Made by a program: the position numbers and the translations under genes
The notes under the pieces: generated by a model
What the model was told of the DNA's origin: nothing
Database searches by the model: none
What the model saw: only the letters and a program-made list of their open reading frames with translations
Shown: in pieces, positions 35,435 to 46,738 of the stretch
Layout of the letters: each line of letters begins with the position of its first letter
Position numbering within the stretch: position 1 is the first letter of the stretch
Assembly: GCA_963833605.1 (NCBI GenBank)
Contig: CAWHYZ010000017.1
Coordinates: 186,001-250,000, forward strand
Reading direction: 5' to 3'
Source: JAFAXD01 sp963833605
GTDB taxonomy: Bacteria; Pseudomonadota; Alphaproteobacteria; Rhizobiales; Xanthobacteraceae
Length of the DNA stretch: 64,000 nucleotides

Positions 35435-36271
35435 CTGGCGATCCTCCGTGGATTGTCGAGGGAGCGGCCGCGAGACTGACTGCAATTAAAACGTAGCGAT
35501 ATCGGCCACTCATATGCAAATCACAAAAGCAACAACCCGCGCCCTACTCCCGTACCAAATCTGCTTGATTGCTTTCTCGCCGATGATCAAGAGCACGAGA
35601 ACAGGTCGCAGCTACATCAAGACCTGCTCCGTGAGAAACGTGAAGCCCGCAGAAATTTGTCTGGTATGGGTCGATCGTGTCGATTTCCGCCGTGTGCGCG
35701 TCACGTCTGCTTATCCCCAATCGCGACCGATGCGCCGATATTCCGGATCGGCAGCTTGGTCCCATAAGGCGACATCACTGTGCCGGCTCATTCGTTTCCA
35801 AGTCGTCTTTCTGTTCCACCCTTCAGGTCTGATGCGGATTGACGAGCCCGACTGATTGCTGATCGGTCTGCGCCGCGACCGTCCGCGCTGTACGGGAACA
35901 CCCGATCGGAATGTCATGCGCCCCTGACATCGCCGGTTTGTAGTTTCAGCGCCTGCCGCGACCAGCCCTGAAGGAACCGAAAACCGGCTTTGCTGCCCAC
36001 ACCTATATCGAACGGTATATAGCCCGCACGTATCGGTTTCGTATGCTGGTTGTGCAAGCACAGCGTTTTGACGCGCGTCGGCCAAGCGAGAGTTGCCGCG
36101 CAAGCGCCGCAATGCAGGCGTGCTGCCGCGGTCCAAGCGCACCAATGGCGCACGGATTTGATCGGCGAGCGGCGAACCGCTGGATCCGGGTGACGAAGGC
36201 CAGTTTGCTCGCAAGCGCGCCGCGTCCCGCGCGCACGAACCGGCCGCGCCCAAAACGGGAGGGCTAGTACC
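35435..36271. other. intergenic region between the two giant-protein genes (divergent)
   Basis: About 840 bases separating divergent starts at 35434 and 36272; no credible gene. A near-palindrome CTATATCGAACGGTATATAG lies about 36003-36022, and its dyad shape fits a regulator site, though nothing else supports this. The last part carries the strong GGGAGGG site of the downstream gene. Confidence 0.4.
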
Positions 36272-39200
36272 ATGGCGGCGGACGTGATGTCGGGCGTTGT
36301 GAACGGGGGCGCCGTCCTGAGCAGCAGCGATGAGGCAGGCTTGACCAGCGCTGCCAGCCAGCCGGTTGGCGGCGGCGCGATCAACTCGGGCAGGGCCACG
36401 GCGGCCGGCGCTGATGCGGCAGCAGCGGGCGCGGACAGTGCGCGGTCCGACGCGGATGCGCTCATCCCGGCCAACGTCTTCGGCACGATCGGCGCGACCG
36501 TTGCCCAGCTTCGCCAGGCGCTCGGCTTGGGCGGCATCGCCTACACGGGCGCCGGGATCACGGTCGGGGTGCTGTCCACGAGCTTCAACGCGCTCGGCGG
36601 AGCGGTCCAGGACGAGGCCGACGGCGCGCTGCCGCCAGCGTCCAGAATCACCGTGGTGAAGGACAACTTCGGATCGGGCGCCGACGACGAAGGCCGCGCC
36701 ATGATGCAGGTGGTGCATGCCATCGCGCCCGACGCCAACCTGATGTTCTACACCGGTGTGGACAGCCCGGCTGACTTTGCGGCCGGCATCAAGAAGCTGC
36801 AGGCCATGGGCTGCCAGGTCATCGTCGATGACCTGGACGACCAGCAGACCGATCCGCTGTTTCAGCTGAACGTCGTCGGCGACGCGGTCCAGACCGTCGT
36901 CAACAATGGCGCGGTCTACATCGAAGCCGCCGGCAACTCCGATTCGAATGGCTATGAGGCGCCGTGGGTGCCCATGTCGGGGACCTTCGACGGCGTCACC
37001 TTGACCGATGCCGAGAGTTTCGGCGGCAGTCTGGTTCAAACCATCACGCTCACCAACGAAGGCGATGCAATTCCGCTTACGATCGGATGGGATCAACCCT
37101 ACACCAACCCGGCTTCGACTTCTGGAAGTTCTCGTGTTCAGCGCCGGTGCCCTGGTGTCGTCAGCGACCAACTACGCGAGCGCCGGGACGACCTATTCCC
37201 TGGTGACCACGAATTTCAGTTCGGGCACCGGGACCTACCAGATTGCAATCGAAGTGCTGTCCGGAGCCGATCCCGGATTGATCAGGGAAGTCGCGCTCAA
37301 GAACAAGGACGGCGGCCAGATCACGATCAGCGGAGCGAATGCCGGCACGACCCGCGGCCACACGATGGCGTCCGGCTCAATCGCGGTCGGCGCCGTCAAC
37401 ACGGCGAACACGCCGACCTTTGGCGTCAACCCCGCCAAGAACGAAGGCTTCTCGGGGACGGGTGCGGGAACCGAGCTGCTGACGTTCGACAATTCCGGCA
37501 AGGTGACTGGGTCGGACATTCTCAGCCCGGTCGCGCTCTCAAGCCTCGATGGCATCGCCACCACGGTTCCGGGCGGCTTTCAGAACTTTCAAGGTACGTC
37601 GTGCGCCGCACCGACATTGGCCGGCATTGCCGCGCTGTTGCTGCAGGCGCATCCCAACCTCACGTCCGAGCAGGTCAACCAGATCCTGCAGGCCACGGCG
37701 CTGGCGATGCTGAACCCCGATGCGAGCGGGGCCGGTCTCTCGCAACCGGCCGCCGCGCTCGCAGCCGCATTGGCTACACAGACGTACACCACAAGCCAGA
37801 CCGTCGCATCGGGTCAAACCGCCAATGGCGTCATTGTGTCCGGCGGCGGCACGCTGAACGTCGATGGAGGTACGGCGATCGCCACCACGATCGCCAGCGG
37901 GGGCACCGAACTCGTTCTGGCCGGCGGCACCACCAGCGGCACCCGCGTCAGCGGCGGCGGCCTCATGGAAATTCTGTCGGGCGGAACTGCGAGCAACACC
38001 ACGGTCGCGGCGTCCGGCGGTCTGCAGATCCTCTCGGGCGGCACCGCGGTCGGAACCATCATCAACGGAATGTTCGGGTACGTGCCGTCGGGCGGTGCCT
38101 ATTCCGCAACGACCATCAGCGGGGCGACCTATGTTTCTTCCGGCGGCATCGCCGGCAACACCATCATCAACAGCGGTGGTCTGCTCGTGCTGGCCGGCGG
38201 CGGTGCCCTGACGGGAAGCACGACGGTCAGCGCCGGAGGCATGCTGGCCTATGTGTCGGGAGCCATCGGCTCGGGATTTACCGCCACAAGCGGCGCAATC
38301 TATCTCGCAAGCGCCAGCGGTGCATTTCAGTCGGCCAAAATATCGGCGGGCGGCTCCGGCCTGATCGGATCGGGCGGCGCGGCAACGGCGGCGGTCGTCG
38401 GCAGCGGCGGCCTGCTGGGAGTGCTGTCGGGCGGGAGCGCGACCGGCACGACCGTGTCGTCCGGCGGGACGATCGAATATTTCGGCGGTGCCTCAGCCAA
38501 TCAGACGATGCTGCTCGCCGGCGCGACCGTCGAGATCGGTTCCGGCTATCTGGTCAGCAGCTCGACGATCAGCAGCGGGCTCACCCTTGCGGTGGCGGCA
38601 GGCGGCAGCGCGGTCAGCAACACCATTCTGAGCGGGGGTTCGGCGGTCGTGCTGTCCGGCGGTACGGCCAGCGGCGATGTGGTGAGCAGCGGCGGGATCG
38701 AGACCATTGGCTTCCTCGGCAGCGCGAGCGGCACGACCGTCAGCAGCGGCGGCAGCGCGAGCGTGCTGGCGGGAGGCATCGCAATCGGTGCGCAGGCCGC
38801 GAGCGGTGGCGCAATCACGATCTCGTCCGGCGGCGTCTTGCAGCTTGCCGGCACGAACACGCTGAGCGGAATGACCATCCTGTCTGGCGGCGCGCTGCGG
38901 GTCGGATCCGGCAACACGTTGAGCAGCTATACGGTCAGCGGCGGCATCACGCTGGAAATATTGTCGGGCGGCAGCGCATCCAACACGACCGTGCTGTCCG
39001 GCGGCACGCTTGAATATCTCAGCGGCGCCACCGCCAGTCCGGCGACGCTCAGCGCCGGGGCAACGATCGAAGCCGGCTCAGGCTATGTCCTCACCGGCTC
39101 AGCGATCACCAGCGGCATCACGCTCGCGGTGGCGCCAGGCGGCAGCGCCGTCAGCGCTGCGATCCTGAGCGGTGGTTCGGCGGTTGTGCTCCCGTTCGGA

Positions 39201-42200
39201 ACGGCGAGCAGCACGACCATCGGCAGCGGCGGCGAGCTGATCCTCTCGGCCGGCTCCGCGGTCAGCACCACCATCAACAACGGCGGTATGGAACAGGTCC
39301 TGGCAGCCGCCCTCGACCAGGCCGCGATCATCAACTCGGGCGGCAGCGAGATCGTGCTCTCCGGCGGCTCGACCAGCAATGCAAGCGTCAACAGCATTGG
39401 CACCCTCACGCTCGCCGGCGGCACCGCGAGCAACGCGACCATCAATAATGGCGGCGTCCTGGATGTGCTGTCGGGAGGCTGTGATTTCACCGCTATCATC
39501 AACTCGGGCGGCATCGAGATCGTTTCCGCCGGCGGCGAGGCTTGCGACGATACCGTCAGCAGCGGCGGCGTCGAGATCATCAGCGCGGGCGGTTCTGCCG
39601 ACGGCGCCACGGTTCTGAGCGGCGGGTCATTGCTCGTTTTGTCCGGCGCAACGTACGCGCTCGAGAACGCGGGCACGATGAGCGGCATTACGGTTTCGTC
39701 AGGCGGAACCCTGCTGGTGAGTTCCGCCGCCACGCTGAGCGCCTATACGGTCAGCAGCGGCGTCACCGTCGAGGTCATGTCCGCCGGGAGCGCATCCAGC
39801 GTCACCGTGCTCGCCGGCGGGACGCTCGAATATCTCAGCGGCGCGGTGAGCAATTCGATCACATTGAACGCCGGGGCAACGCTGGTCGCCGGATCGGGCT
39901 ATGTGCTCAACGGCTTCACGATCAGCAGCGGCGTGACCCTCGAACTGGTGTCGGGGGGATCCGCATTCGGTGCGTCGGGCGGAGTAGCCGTCGCCCCGAC
40001 GATCCTGAGCGGCGGTTCGGCGGTCGTGTTCTCGGCCGGCAGCGCCAGCAACGCAACCATCAGCAGCGGCGGCGTTGCGATCATCAGCTCGGGCGGCGTC
40101 GTCAGCGGCGCAGTCGTGTCGAGCGGCGGGACTCTGACCGTGTCGTCCGGCGGCACGTTCGTGCTGCTCGCCCCGGATACGTTGAGCGGGGTCAACGTTT
40201 TGGCCGGCGGGACCCTGCAGGCCGGTTCCGGATATACCCTCAACACCTACACCGTCGCCAGCGGCGTCACGCTCGGTGTGCTCTCGGGTGGAGCCGCAAC
40301 CAGCGCGACCGTGCTGCCCGGCGGCACGATTGAGTACTTCAGCGGCGCAACCGCCAGTCCGGCGATGCTCAATCCTGGCGCGACGATCGAAGCCGGTTCC
40401 GGTTACGTGGCGAGCGGCGCAGCCATCGGCAGCGGCCTGACCCTGGCGGTGGCCGTCGGCGGCAGTGCGGTCAGCAACACCATCCAGAGCGGCGGATCAG
40501 CCGTTGTACTCTCAGGCGGCACGGCGAGCGGCAATTTCGTCAGCAACGGCGGTGTCGAACTCGTCGCGTCGGCCGGAGTCACGGTCTGCACAATTGTTGG
40601 CAGCGGCGGCAGCGAAAGCGTGCTGTCGGGCGGCCTCGGCTTCGCCACCATCATCAACTCCGGCGGCTCCGAGTTCGTCCAGGCCGGCGGCACCGTGAGC
40701 AGCGCGACCGTGAGCAGCGGTGGAATGCTCACGCTCTCCGGCGGCACCGCCCTTGGCGTTCTCATCGCGGCCGGCGGTGCGGTCAACGTATCCGCGGGCG
40801 GCACGCTCGAACTCCTCGGCTCGGACACGGTGGCCGGCGCCGCCGTTCTGTCCGGCGGCACCCTGCAGGTCGGCTCCGGCGCCGCGGTGAGCGGCTATGT
40901 GGTCAGCAGCGGCGTCACCCTCGATGTGCTGTGGGGCGGAAACGACGGTGCTGTCCGGCGGTGCGGTCGCCTATTTTGTCAATGCAACCGCCATCGGCAC
41001 GACGGTCAGTCCGGGGGCGACGATTCAACTTGGCTCCGGCTATGCGCTGAGCGGCTATACGGTCGGCAGCGGCGTCACCCTCGATGTCATGTTCGGCGGA
41101 ACCGCCAGCAACACGACGGTGCTGTCCGGCGGCACCATCGAGTACTTCGGCCGCTCGATCGCCAGCGGGACCACGCTCAGTACCGGGGCGACGCTCGCAA
41201 TCGGTTCCGGCTACATCCTGAGCAATTTTCTGGTCAGCAGCGGGATCACGCTTGCACTGTTGTCGAGCGGCGTTGCGACCGGCGTGAGCGTCCTGAGCGG
41301 CGGCTCGGCGCGCGTGCTCTCCGGCGGCACCGACATCGGCGCCCGCATCAGCTCCGGCGGCATCGAGAGCGTGCTCGCCGGCGGCCTCGCAAGCAGCACC
41401 ACCCTCGCCACCGCCAGTTCCTATCAGCTCGTCTCCGGCGGCACTGCGATCTCGACCCTGGTCAGCGGCGGCGTCGAGGTCGTGTTCAGCGGCGGCCTCG
41501 CGAACGGCACAATCGTGCTCAGCGGCGGCCAGGAGAACCTGCTCTCCGGCGCAGCAGCGAGCGGCGGTTCGATCAGCAGCGGCGGAATTCCTGATCAATG
41601 CCGGCAACGCGAGCGGCGTGATGCTGAATGGCGGCGTCGCCTATGTGCAGGCCGGCGGCACTGCCCGCAACTTCATGGTGAGCAGCGGCGGCGCACTGGT
41701 GGTGCAGAGCGGGCACGCGAGCGGCACCATGCTGAGCGGCGGCGCAACCGCGATCTCGGGCACAGCTGTCGGCACCATGGTGGGCGCCGGCAGCGTCGAC
41801 TACATCGCGTCCGGCGGGGTTGCGAGCAACGTCGTCGTGCTCGCGGGCGGACAGGAGAACGTCGGCTCAGGCGGCACCGTCAGCGGCGTCACGGTGAGTG
41901 GCGGCGGCGCGCTGCTCGATGCCGGCAAGGCGAGCGCGGTGCTGCTGCTGAGCGGTGCCGCCGCCTATGTGCAGTCGGGCGGGCTTATGTCGAACGTTGC
42001 GGTGCGGGCCGGTGCGGCCGACATCGTCTCTTCCGGCGGGGTTGCGAGCGGCACCATGCTCAGCGGCGGCGCCGAGGCACTCTTCGGCGGCATTGCGGTC
42101 GGCACGACGGTCTTGAGCGGCGGGGTCGAGTACGTTGCCTCAGGCGGGCTCGCGAGCGGCGGCTTGGTGCAGAGCGGCGGGCAGGAGAATGTCGCGGCTG

Positions 42201-43222
42201 GCGGGACTGCGGGCGGTGCGGTCATCAACAGCGGCGGGATTCTGATCGCTGTCGGCACGGCCAACGGGGTGATTGTCAATGCCGGTGCTGCGGCATTGGT
42301 CTCATCCGGCGGCAGCATCAGCGGGGCGATTGTTGCGGGCGCCAACGTCGTCGCGGGCGGAGGCCTTGCGAGCGGCACCATCCTCAATGCCGGGGTTGAG
42401 GTCTTGCTGGCGGGCGGGGTTGCGCGCAGCACCATCGTCAACTTCGGCGGCATCGAGCATCTGGCGTCGGGCGGCGCGGCGAGCGGGGCCATGGTCGGCT
42501 TCGGGGGCGAACAGAACATCGTCGCGGGCGGGGTTGCGAGCGGCACTGTCGTCGCCAACGGCGGGCTCCTGCTCGACGGCGGTGTCGCGAGCGGCGCGAT
42601 CGTGAGTGCTGGCGGCGCTGGCTATGTGGAGACGGGCGGGATCGGGGTCGGCACGCTGTTGCGCAGCGGCGCTTCGGAAATCGTCCTGAGCGGCGGCATT
42701 GCCAGCAACACCATCATCAGCGGTGGCACCGAGGCGGTGTACAGCGGCGGCGTGACGGTGAGCACGCTGATTGGGAGCGGCGGGCTCGAATATGTGCGCT
42801 CCGGCGCCATCGCCAGCGCGGCGGTGATCAGCGGCGGCACGATCGAGGTCACGAGCGGCGGTGCGACCGGCGCCGGTGCGGTGATGTTCGCAACTAGCGG
42901 CGGCGGCATCCTGCAGCTCGACAACTCGGTCCACTACGGCGGACTGGTGGCTGGCTTCGGCAAACCCGACTTCCTCGACCTGCGCGACATTGCGTTCAAC
43001 TCGGCGACGACGACCCTGAGCTGGACGCAATCCGGTACCAGCGGCACGTTGACGGTGGCGGACACCGTGCACTCCGCCAACATCACGCTGCTCGGGCAGT
43101 ACGTGGTGGGTAATTTCACCAAGGCGAGCGACGGCCATGGCGGCACGCTCGTCGGCGACCCGCCGGTGGTGACCCAGACCGATGCGCGGGCCATCGGCCT
43201 CGTCAATCCGCACCACACCTGA
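36272..43222 (+). CDS. giant S8-type serine protease with about 1,700 residues of AIDA/autotransporter-type repeats, three one-base frameshifts
   Basis: About 2315 residues after repair. ATG 36272 lies eight bases after GGGAGGG (36257-36263). Residues 1-80 are Ala/Gly-rich with no Sec signal. The protease part has GAGITVGVLSTSFNALGG, DEGRAMMQVVHAIAPDA and the serine site GTSCAAPTLAGIAALLLQ. Where relatives have an Asp (VGVxSDSF) this one has Thr. From about 37800 to 42890 follow short SGGTxxxTTVxSGG repeats, and the last 110 residues form a non-repeat cap (ITLLGQYVVGNFTKASDGHG). No beta-barrel is present, so this is not a classical autotransporter. The frame shifts by one near 37125 (TCTGGAAG), 40943 (GGAAACGACG) and 41590 (ATTCCTG), and each is repaired by deleting one base. 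Confidence 0.82.
37800..42890 (+). repeat. AIDA-type short repeats with a higher-order repeat unit, inside the S8 gene
   Basis: The DNA is a long array of roughly 19-20-codon units (SGG-x-TTV-x-SGG). Above these lies a larger unit of about 75 residues, with the pattern GGTIEYxSGATAS..L..GATIEAGSGYV..S..I.SGLTLAVA.GGSAVSNTI.SGGSAVVLSGGTAS. I see it near 38440, 38985, 39800, 40310 and 41110. After about 41590 the style changes to shorter GGQENV/GGVEYV units, so two repeat subfamilies are joined. Confidence 0.8.
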
Positions 43223-43335
43223 GGGCGGTACGACGAGCCGCCTTGTCCAGATCTTTTACCCGTGTAGACGCCGACCAGCCGATAGGCATCGATAAATCCG
43301 CGGTCGGGGCCAGACTTGATGAGGCCGGATCGAAG

Positions 43336-44169
43336 TTACTGCACTTGCCGGCTTGCGAGATCGAAACGTGCGCCCGGTTTGAGGGCAAGGAACGGCGCGC
43401 CGCCATGGTCGGCGCCGTCCGTGATCCGCACCATGCCTTTGCCGATCACTCTCATGGCGTTGCCTTGCACGATCACAGCCGTGCTCTCGTCGATACCGAC
43501 GCCGAGCAGGCCCGGATGGGCGGCGATCACGACCGACAGATCGTCCTCACGACCACGCTGGCTTACGTGTTGATCGATCGCAACATTGGAGAGGTAGCCA
43601 AAGCCGCGCTCATATCCTGGTGCCATCAGGATCTTGTTCGACCGAGGCGATCCGCGGACCAGGTAGGAGCCCTGAATCGTTGCGCCAGCCGAACTACCTG
43701 AGATCAAGCCATCCCGGTCGAGAACAGCGCGCAGCTCGGTTTCAGTGCGCGTACCTCTATAGGCATCGACCAGACGCCATTGCCGCCCTCCCCCGATGAA
43801 GACCGCGGTTGCGGCGCGCAGCGGCGCCGTGAAGATCTCGCTGTCGGCGACCTTGCGGTCGCGCGTATGGAGAATCGTGACCGTACCGCCGGATTGGCCG
43901 ATGAAGGCCGGCGGCTCGGCTTTGGCCACGGCGGCCTCGCTCCCGGCCGTCGGTATGTAGACCCATCGTGACGGCTTCCCGCCAAGCCTGATGGCGGCGT
44001 TCTCGATCTCAGTCCCGCGCTCGCCACCCCCGATGATCAGCAATACGCCGCGCACTGGACCGCCCGATCGGGCCGGGACAGGCGCCGCAGCCCCCGCCAA
44101 GCGGGCGTCGACAAGCGCGAGCAGACCAAGCATCGCCAGTTCGCCAAGTGCCTCGCGCCGGCAAATCAT
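43336..44169 (-). CDS. exported cyanophycinase-like S51 peptidase
   Basis: A 277-residue protein with an N-terminal leader (CRREALGELAMLGLLALVDA) that looks exported. The core GVLLIIGGGERGTEIENAAI and GSSAGATIQG (nucleophile Ser 160) match the S51 peptidase/cyanophycinase fold, and GLLGVGIDESTAVIVQG is the conserved later segment. The family cleaves multi-L-arginyl-poly-Asp (cyanophycin) or beta-Asp peptides; without a cyanophycin synthetase gene here the substrate is uncertain. It is convergent to the S8 protein gene and followed upstream on the same strand by the aminotransferase gene. Confidence 0.86.
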   Translation of the reverse strand: MICRREALGELAMLGLLALVDARLAGAAAPVPARSGGPVRGVLLIIGGGERGTEIENAAIRLGGKPSRWVYIPTAGSEAAVAKAEPPAFIGQSGGTVTILHTRDRKVADSEIFTAPLRAATAVFIGGGRQWRLVDAYRGTRTETELRAVLDRDGLISGSSAGATIQGSYLVRGSPRSNKILMAPGYERGFGYLSNVAIDQHVSQRGREDDLSVVIAAHPGLLGVGIDESTAVIVQGNAMRVIGKGMVRITDGADHGGAPFLALKPGARFDLASRQVQ

Positions 44170-44240
44170 GAATCACCCTTCACAAACGTTCCTGGTACCG
44201 CGTGGCGATCGCGACCGCAAACGGACGTGCGTTCACGCGT

Positions 44241-45428
44241 TTATGCCTTCACGTTCTCGCTCAGCCATTCGATTGCAGCCTCAACTCCGCCGGTGCCGTG
44301 CGCAATGCGCAGGGCACCGAGCGCCATCTCGATGACCCCGAGGGTACCGAGTACCATCGGGGCATTGATATGACCCATGTGAGCAATGCGGAAGGCTTTG
44401 CTGTTCAGCTTACCAAGGCCACGTCCAAGTGCGACGCCGCACTTGAAATTGCAGTAGTCGTGCAGAAGGCGAGGATCGCATCCGTCGGTCAGGAGCACGG
44501 TTGTCACCGTATCTGAACGCTCGCCGGGTTCTGCGACATTGAACTGGATTGCTTTTCCTTGCTGCCAAACCGAGACGGCACGGCGGACTGCCTCAGCCAG
44601 TAGCCGATGTCGCAGGAACACATTGTCGAGCCCTTCTTCGAACAGCATGTCGATGGCCTGGCGCAGCGCAAATATCAGTTGCTCGGGCGGCGTGCCGGCA
44701 TACTTCTGATAATGCGAATCGCCATCGCGCGCGGTCCAATCCCAGTAGGGCGTTCGCAACCCAGCCTTCTGATGCGCATCGCGGGCACGACCGCCGGCGG
44801 CCACAAAGCCCAGGCCGGGCGGGGTCATCAAGCCCTTTTGCGAGCCCGACATGGCGACATCCACGCCCCAGGCGTCCATCTGAAACGGCACGCAACCGAG
44901 CGAGGCGACGGCATCGACCATGAACAGCGCATCATGTCCGACCGCTTTAATGACAGCTCCAATCGCCGGGATATCGGTTAGGACGCCGGTACTGGTGTCG
45001 ATCTGGGCGGCGAGAATCGCCTTGATTGCGTGGCTGCTATCTTTGCGCAATCGGGCTTCGACTTGCTCGGGCCGCACGGCATGGCGCCAATCGCCCTGGA
45101 CGACCTCGACTTCGACGCCGAGACGCTTGGCAGCATCACCCCAGGCAAGGGCAAACATGCCGCTTTCCAACACCAGGACCTTATCGCCCTTCGAAAGAAC
45201 GTTGGTCAGAGCAGCTTCCCATGCGCCATGCCCGTTCGCGATGTAGATGTAGGGTTTGCCCGAGGTAGCGAACAACTTGCCGAGATCGTGCAACAAGCTG
45301 TCTGTGAGAGCGATCAGCGGTCCGGCGTAGATGTCGACGGCAGGGCGATGCATTGCCTGCAATACTTCGTCGGGTATATTGGTCGGCCCGGGGATTGCCA
45401 GGAATTGCCGACCCGCTCGAACTGCCAT
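44241..45428 (-). CDS. class V aminotransferase, serine-glyoxylate / alanine-glyoxylate type
   Basis: A 395-residue PLP enzyme. It begins FLAIPGPTNIPDEVLQAMHR, the usual start of this group. GHGAWEAALTNVLS binds the cofactor phosphate, LFMVDAVASLGC holds the PLP-pyridine Asp, and SGSQKGLMTPPG the Schiff-base Lys 198. The usual reaction moves the amino group of serine or alanine to glyoxylate, giving glycine (serine cycle or photorespiration-type metabolism). No other serine-cycle genes are in the window. The next gene on the same strand (AraC regulator) starts over 1 kb away, so it may be transcribed alone. Confidence 0.9.
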   Translation of the reverse strand: MAVRAGRQFLAIPGPTNIPDEVLQAMHRPAVDIYAGPLIALTDSLLHDLGKLFATSGKPYIYIANGHGAWEAALTNVLSKGDKVLVLESGMFALAWGDAAKRLGVEVEVVQGDWRHAVRPEQVEARLRKDSSHAIKAILAAQIDTSTGVLTDIPAIGAVIKAVGHDALFMVDAVASLGCVPFQMDAWGVDVAMSGSQKGLMTPPGLGFVAAGGRARDAHQKAGLRTPYWDWTARDGDSHYQKYAGTPPEQLIFALRQAIDMLFEEGLDNVFLRHRLLAEAVRRAVSVWQQGKAIQFNVAEPGERSDTVTTVLLTDGCDPRLLHDYCNFKCGVALGRGLGKLNSKAFRIAHMGHINAPMVLGTLGVIEMALGALRIAHGTGGVEAAIEWLSENVKA

Positions 45429-45626
45429 GTGTTGTCTCCTGCTCGCGGCCGTGGGCTCGACTGGTCAAAGTCAGGTTCGCACCGAATGGCCAGCCCTCGC
45501 CAGTTCCGGCATGGATCTACTCAGAAACGATCACCGGTTTTTGCACGGATGGCGATCGAAAGCGCTAGCCTGCCATTACCCGATCACAGGCAATGAGATC
45601 GCGATGAGGTTCGTGAAGGGGACGGA

Positions 45627-46589
45627 CTAACTGCTCGAACGTCGCCACGTGGCTGGCGCCACACCGAACGTCTTCTTGAACGCGCGGGAGAATGCGGCCT
45701 CGGAGTTGTAGCCGACAACCTCGGCAACCTGTGCGAGGGACGCGCTGGTGTTGCGGAGCTTCTGCGTTGCGATCTGCATGCGCCAATTGGCGAGGTAGTG
45801 CATCGGCGGGACGCCGATCAGACGAATAAAGCGGTCCGCCAGCGCCGAACGCGATAGACCGACCTCGCGGCCAAGGTCATCGACCGTCCAACGCCGGGTG
45901 ATGTCGCGGTGTAGCAGCGCCAGTGCCCGCGCGACGTAAGGCTCGCGCAAACCGGCGAGCCATCCAGTCTGGCCGTCCGGCAGGGTCTCCGCGTAACGCC
46001 GGACCGCCTCCACGAACAACAGCTCCGAAAGCTTTGCCAGCACGGTCTCCGATCCTGGACGGCCGGTGGAGACCTCCTGCGCGGCGTATTGGAATGTAGA
46101 GCGCATCCATTCCGCGGCGCCACCTGGCTCGACGTTGAGCTTGAGCAGGGGCGGCAGGGTCGAGATCACGGGATTGCCCTTGGCGCTGTCGCAACCGAGG
46201 AACCCGCAGATCATCCGCGTGCGTTCACAGGCCCCGCCATGATGGATGGAGGCCAGGCCGCCGTCGTTGGGCGGATGGATGATGTCGCGGCCCGCCACCG
46301 GCGGCAGGCTCAGATCGCTGCCCATCAGATGCAGGTCGTTGTGCGGCAACAGAACGACCTCGCCCGCCCCAATCACGAGGCCCTCTCCACTCTGACCCTC
46401 GACCCGGACATGAAGGTCGCCCTCGACAACATAGTGATAGACGATCAAGTGGGATGCTGGCCCGAGATTGGGCGCGCAATGCTCGGGCGCGATACGCGCC
46501 GACATGCACCACGGCGCGAAGAAGTCGGCGTGCAGGAACACGCCGCCCGTCAAATGCGCCACCCTCAAGACGTCGGATAAGGCGTCCAT
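45627..46589 (-). CDS. AraC-family regulator with an N-terminal cupin domain
   Basis: About 320 residues. The start ATG 46589 is behind AGGAAAGCAGG; an in-frame ATG at 46646 adds 19 residues. The N-terminal cupin (HYVVEGDLHVRVEGQSGEGL, AGEVVLLPHNDLHLM) senses a small molecule, and two HTH motifs follow (WTVDDLGREVGLSRSALADR and LAQVAEVVGYNSEAAFSRAF, then KKTFGVAPATWRR). The cupin belongs to the group called AraC_binding_2/cupin_6-like. It is divergent from the ferritin-like relic at 46739, which may have been its target. Confidence 0.9.
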   Translation of the reverse strand: MDALSDVLRVAHLTGGVFLHADFFAPWCMSARIAPEHCAPNLGPASHLIVYHYVVEGDLHVRVEGQSGEGLVIGAGEVVLLPHNDLHLMGSDLSLPPVAGRDIIHPPNDGGLASIHHGGACERTRMICGFLGCDSAKGNPVISTLPPLLKLNVEPGGAAEWMRSTFQYAAQEVSTGRPGSETVLAKLSELLFVEAVRRYAETLPDGQTGWLAGLREPYVARALALLHRDITRRWTVDDLGREVGLSRSALADRFIRLIGVPPMHYLANWRMQIATQKLRNTSASLAQVAEVVGYNSEAAFSRAFKKTFGVAPATWRRSSS

Positions 46590-46738
46590 ACCTGCTTTCC
46601 TACCAGCAAACGGTGCCTTGGTCATGTCTCGCGGCGGACCGGTCATAGAACCTCTGCCGCCTGTCGACTTACAAGCGGCCGCATCCGTCGACGGGTTTGC
46701 CCATCGGGCGGTGCCACACTCTGGGAGAGGAGCAGAAC

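Noticed and set aside
37800..42890. Regular repeats that could suggest a CRISPR array
   Set aside because: The units are coding, in one frame, vary at third positions and have no unique spacers; they are AIDA-type protein repeats.
36272..43222. Programmed +1 frameshifting as a reason for the broken frames
   Set aside because: The sites share no slippery sequence or stimulatory structure, occur in unrelated genes and are too many in the PhoD gene (seven in under 700 bases); error insertions explain them better.
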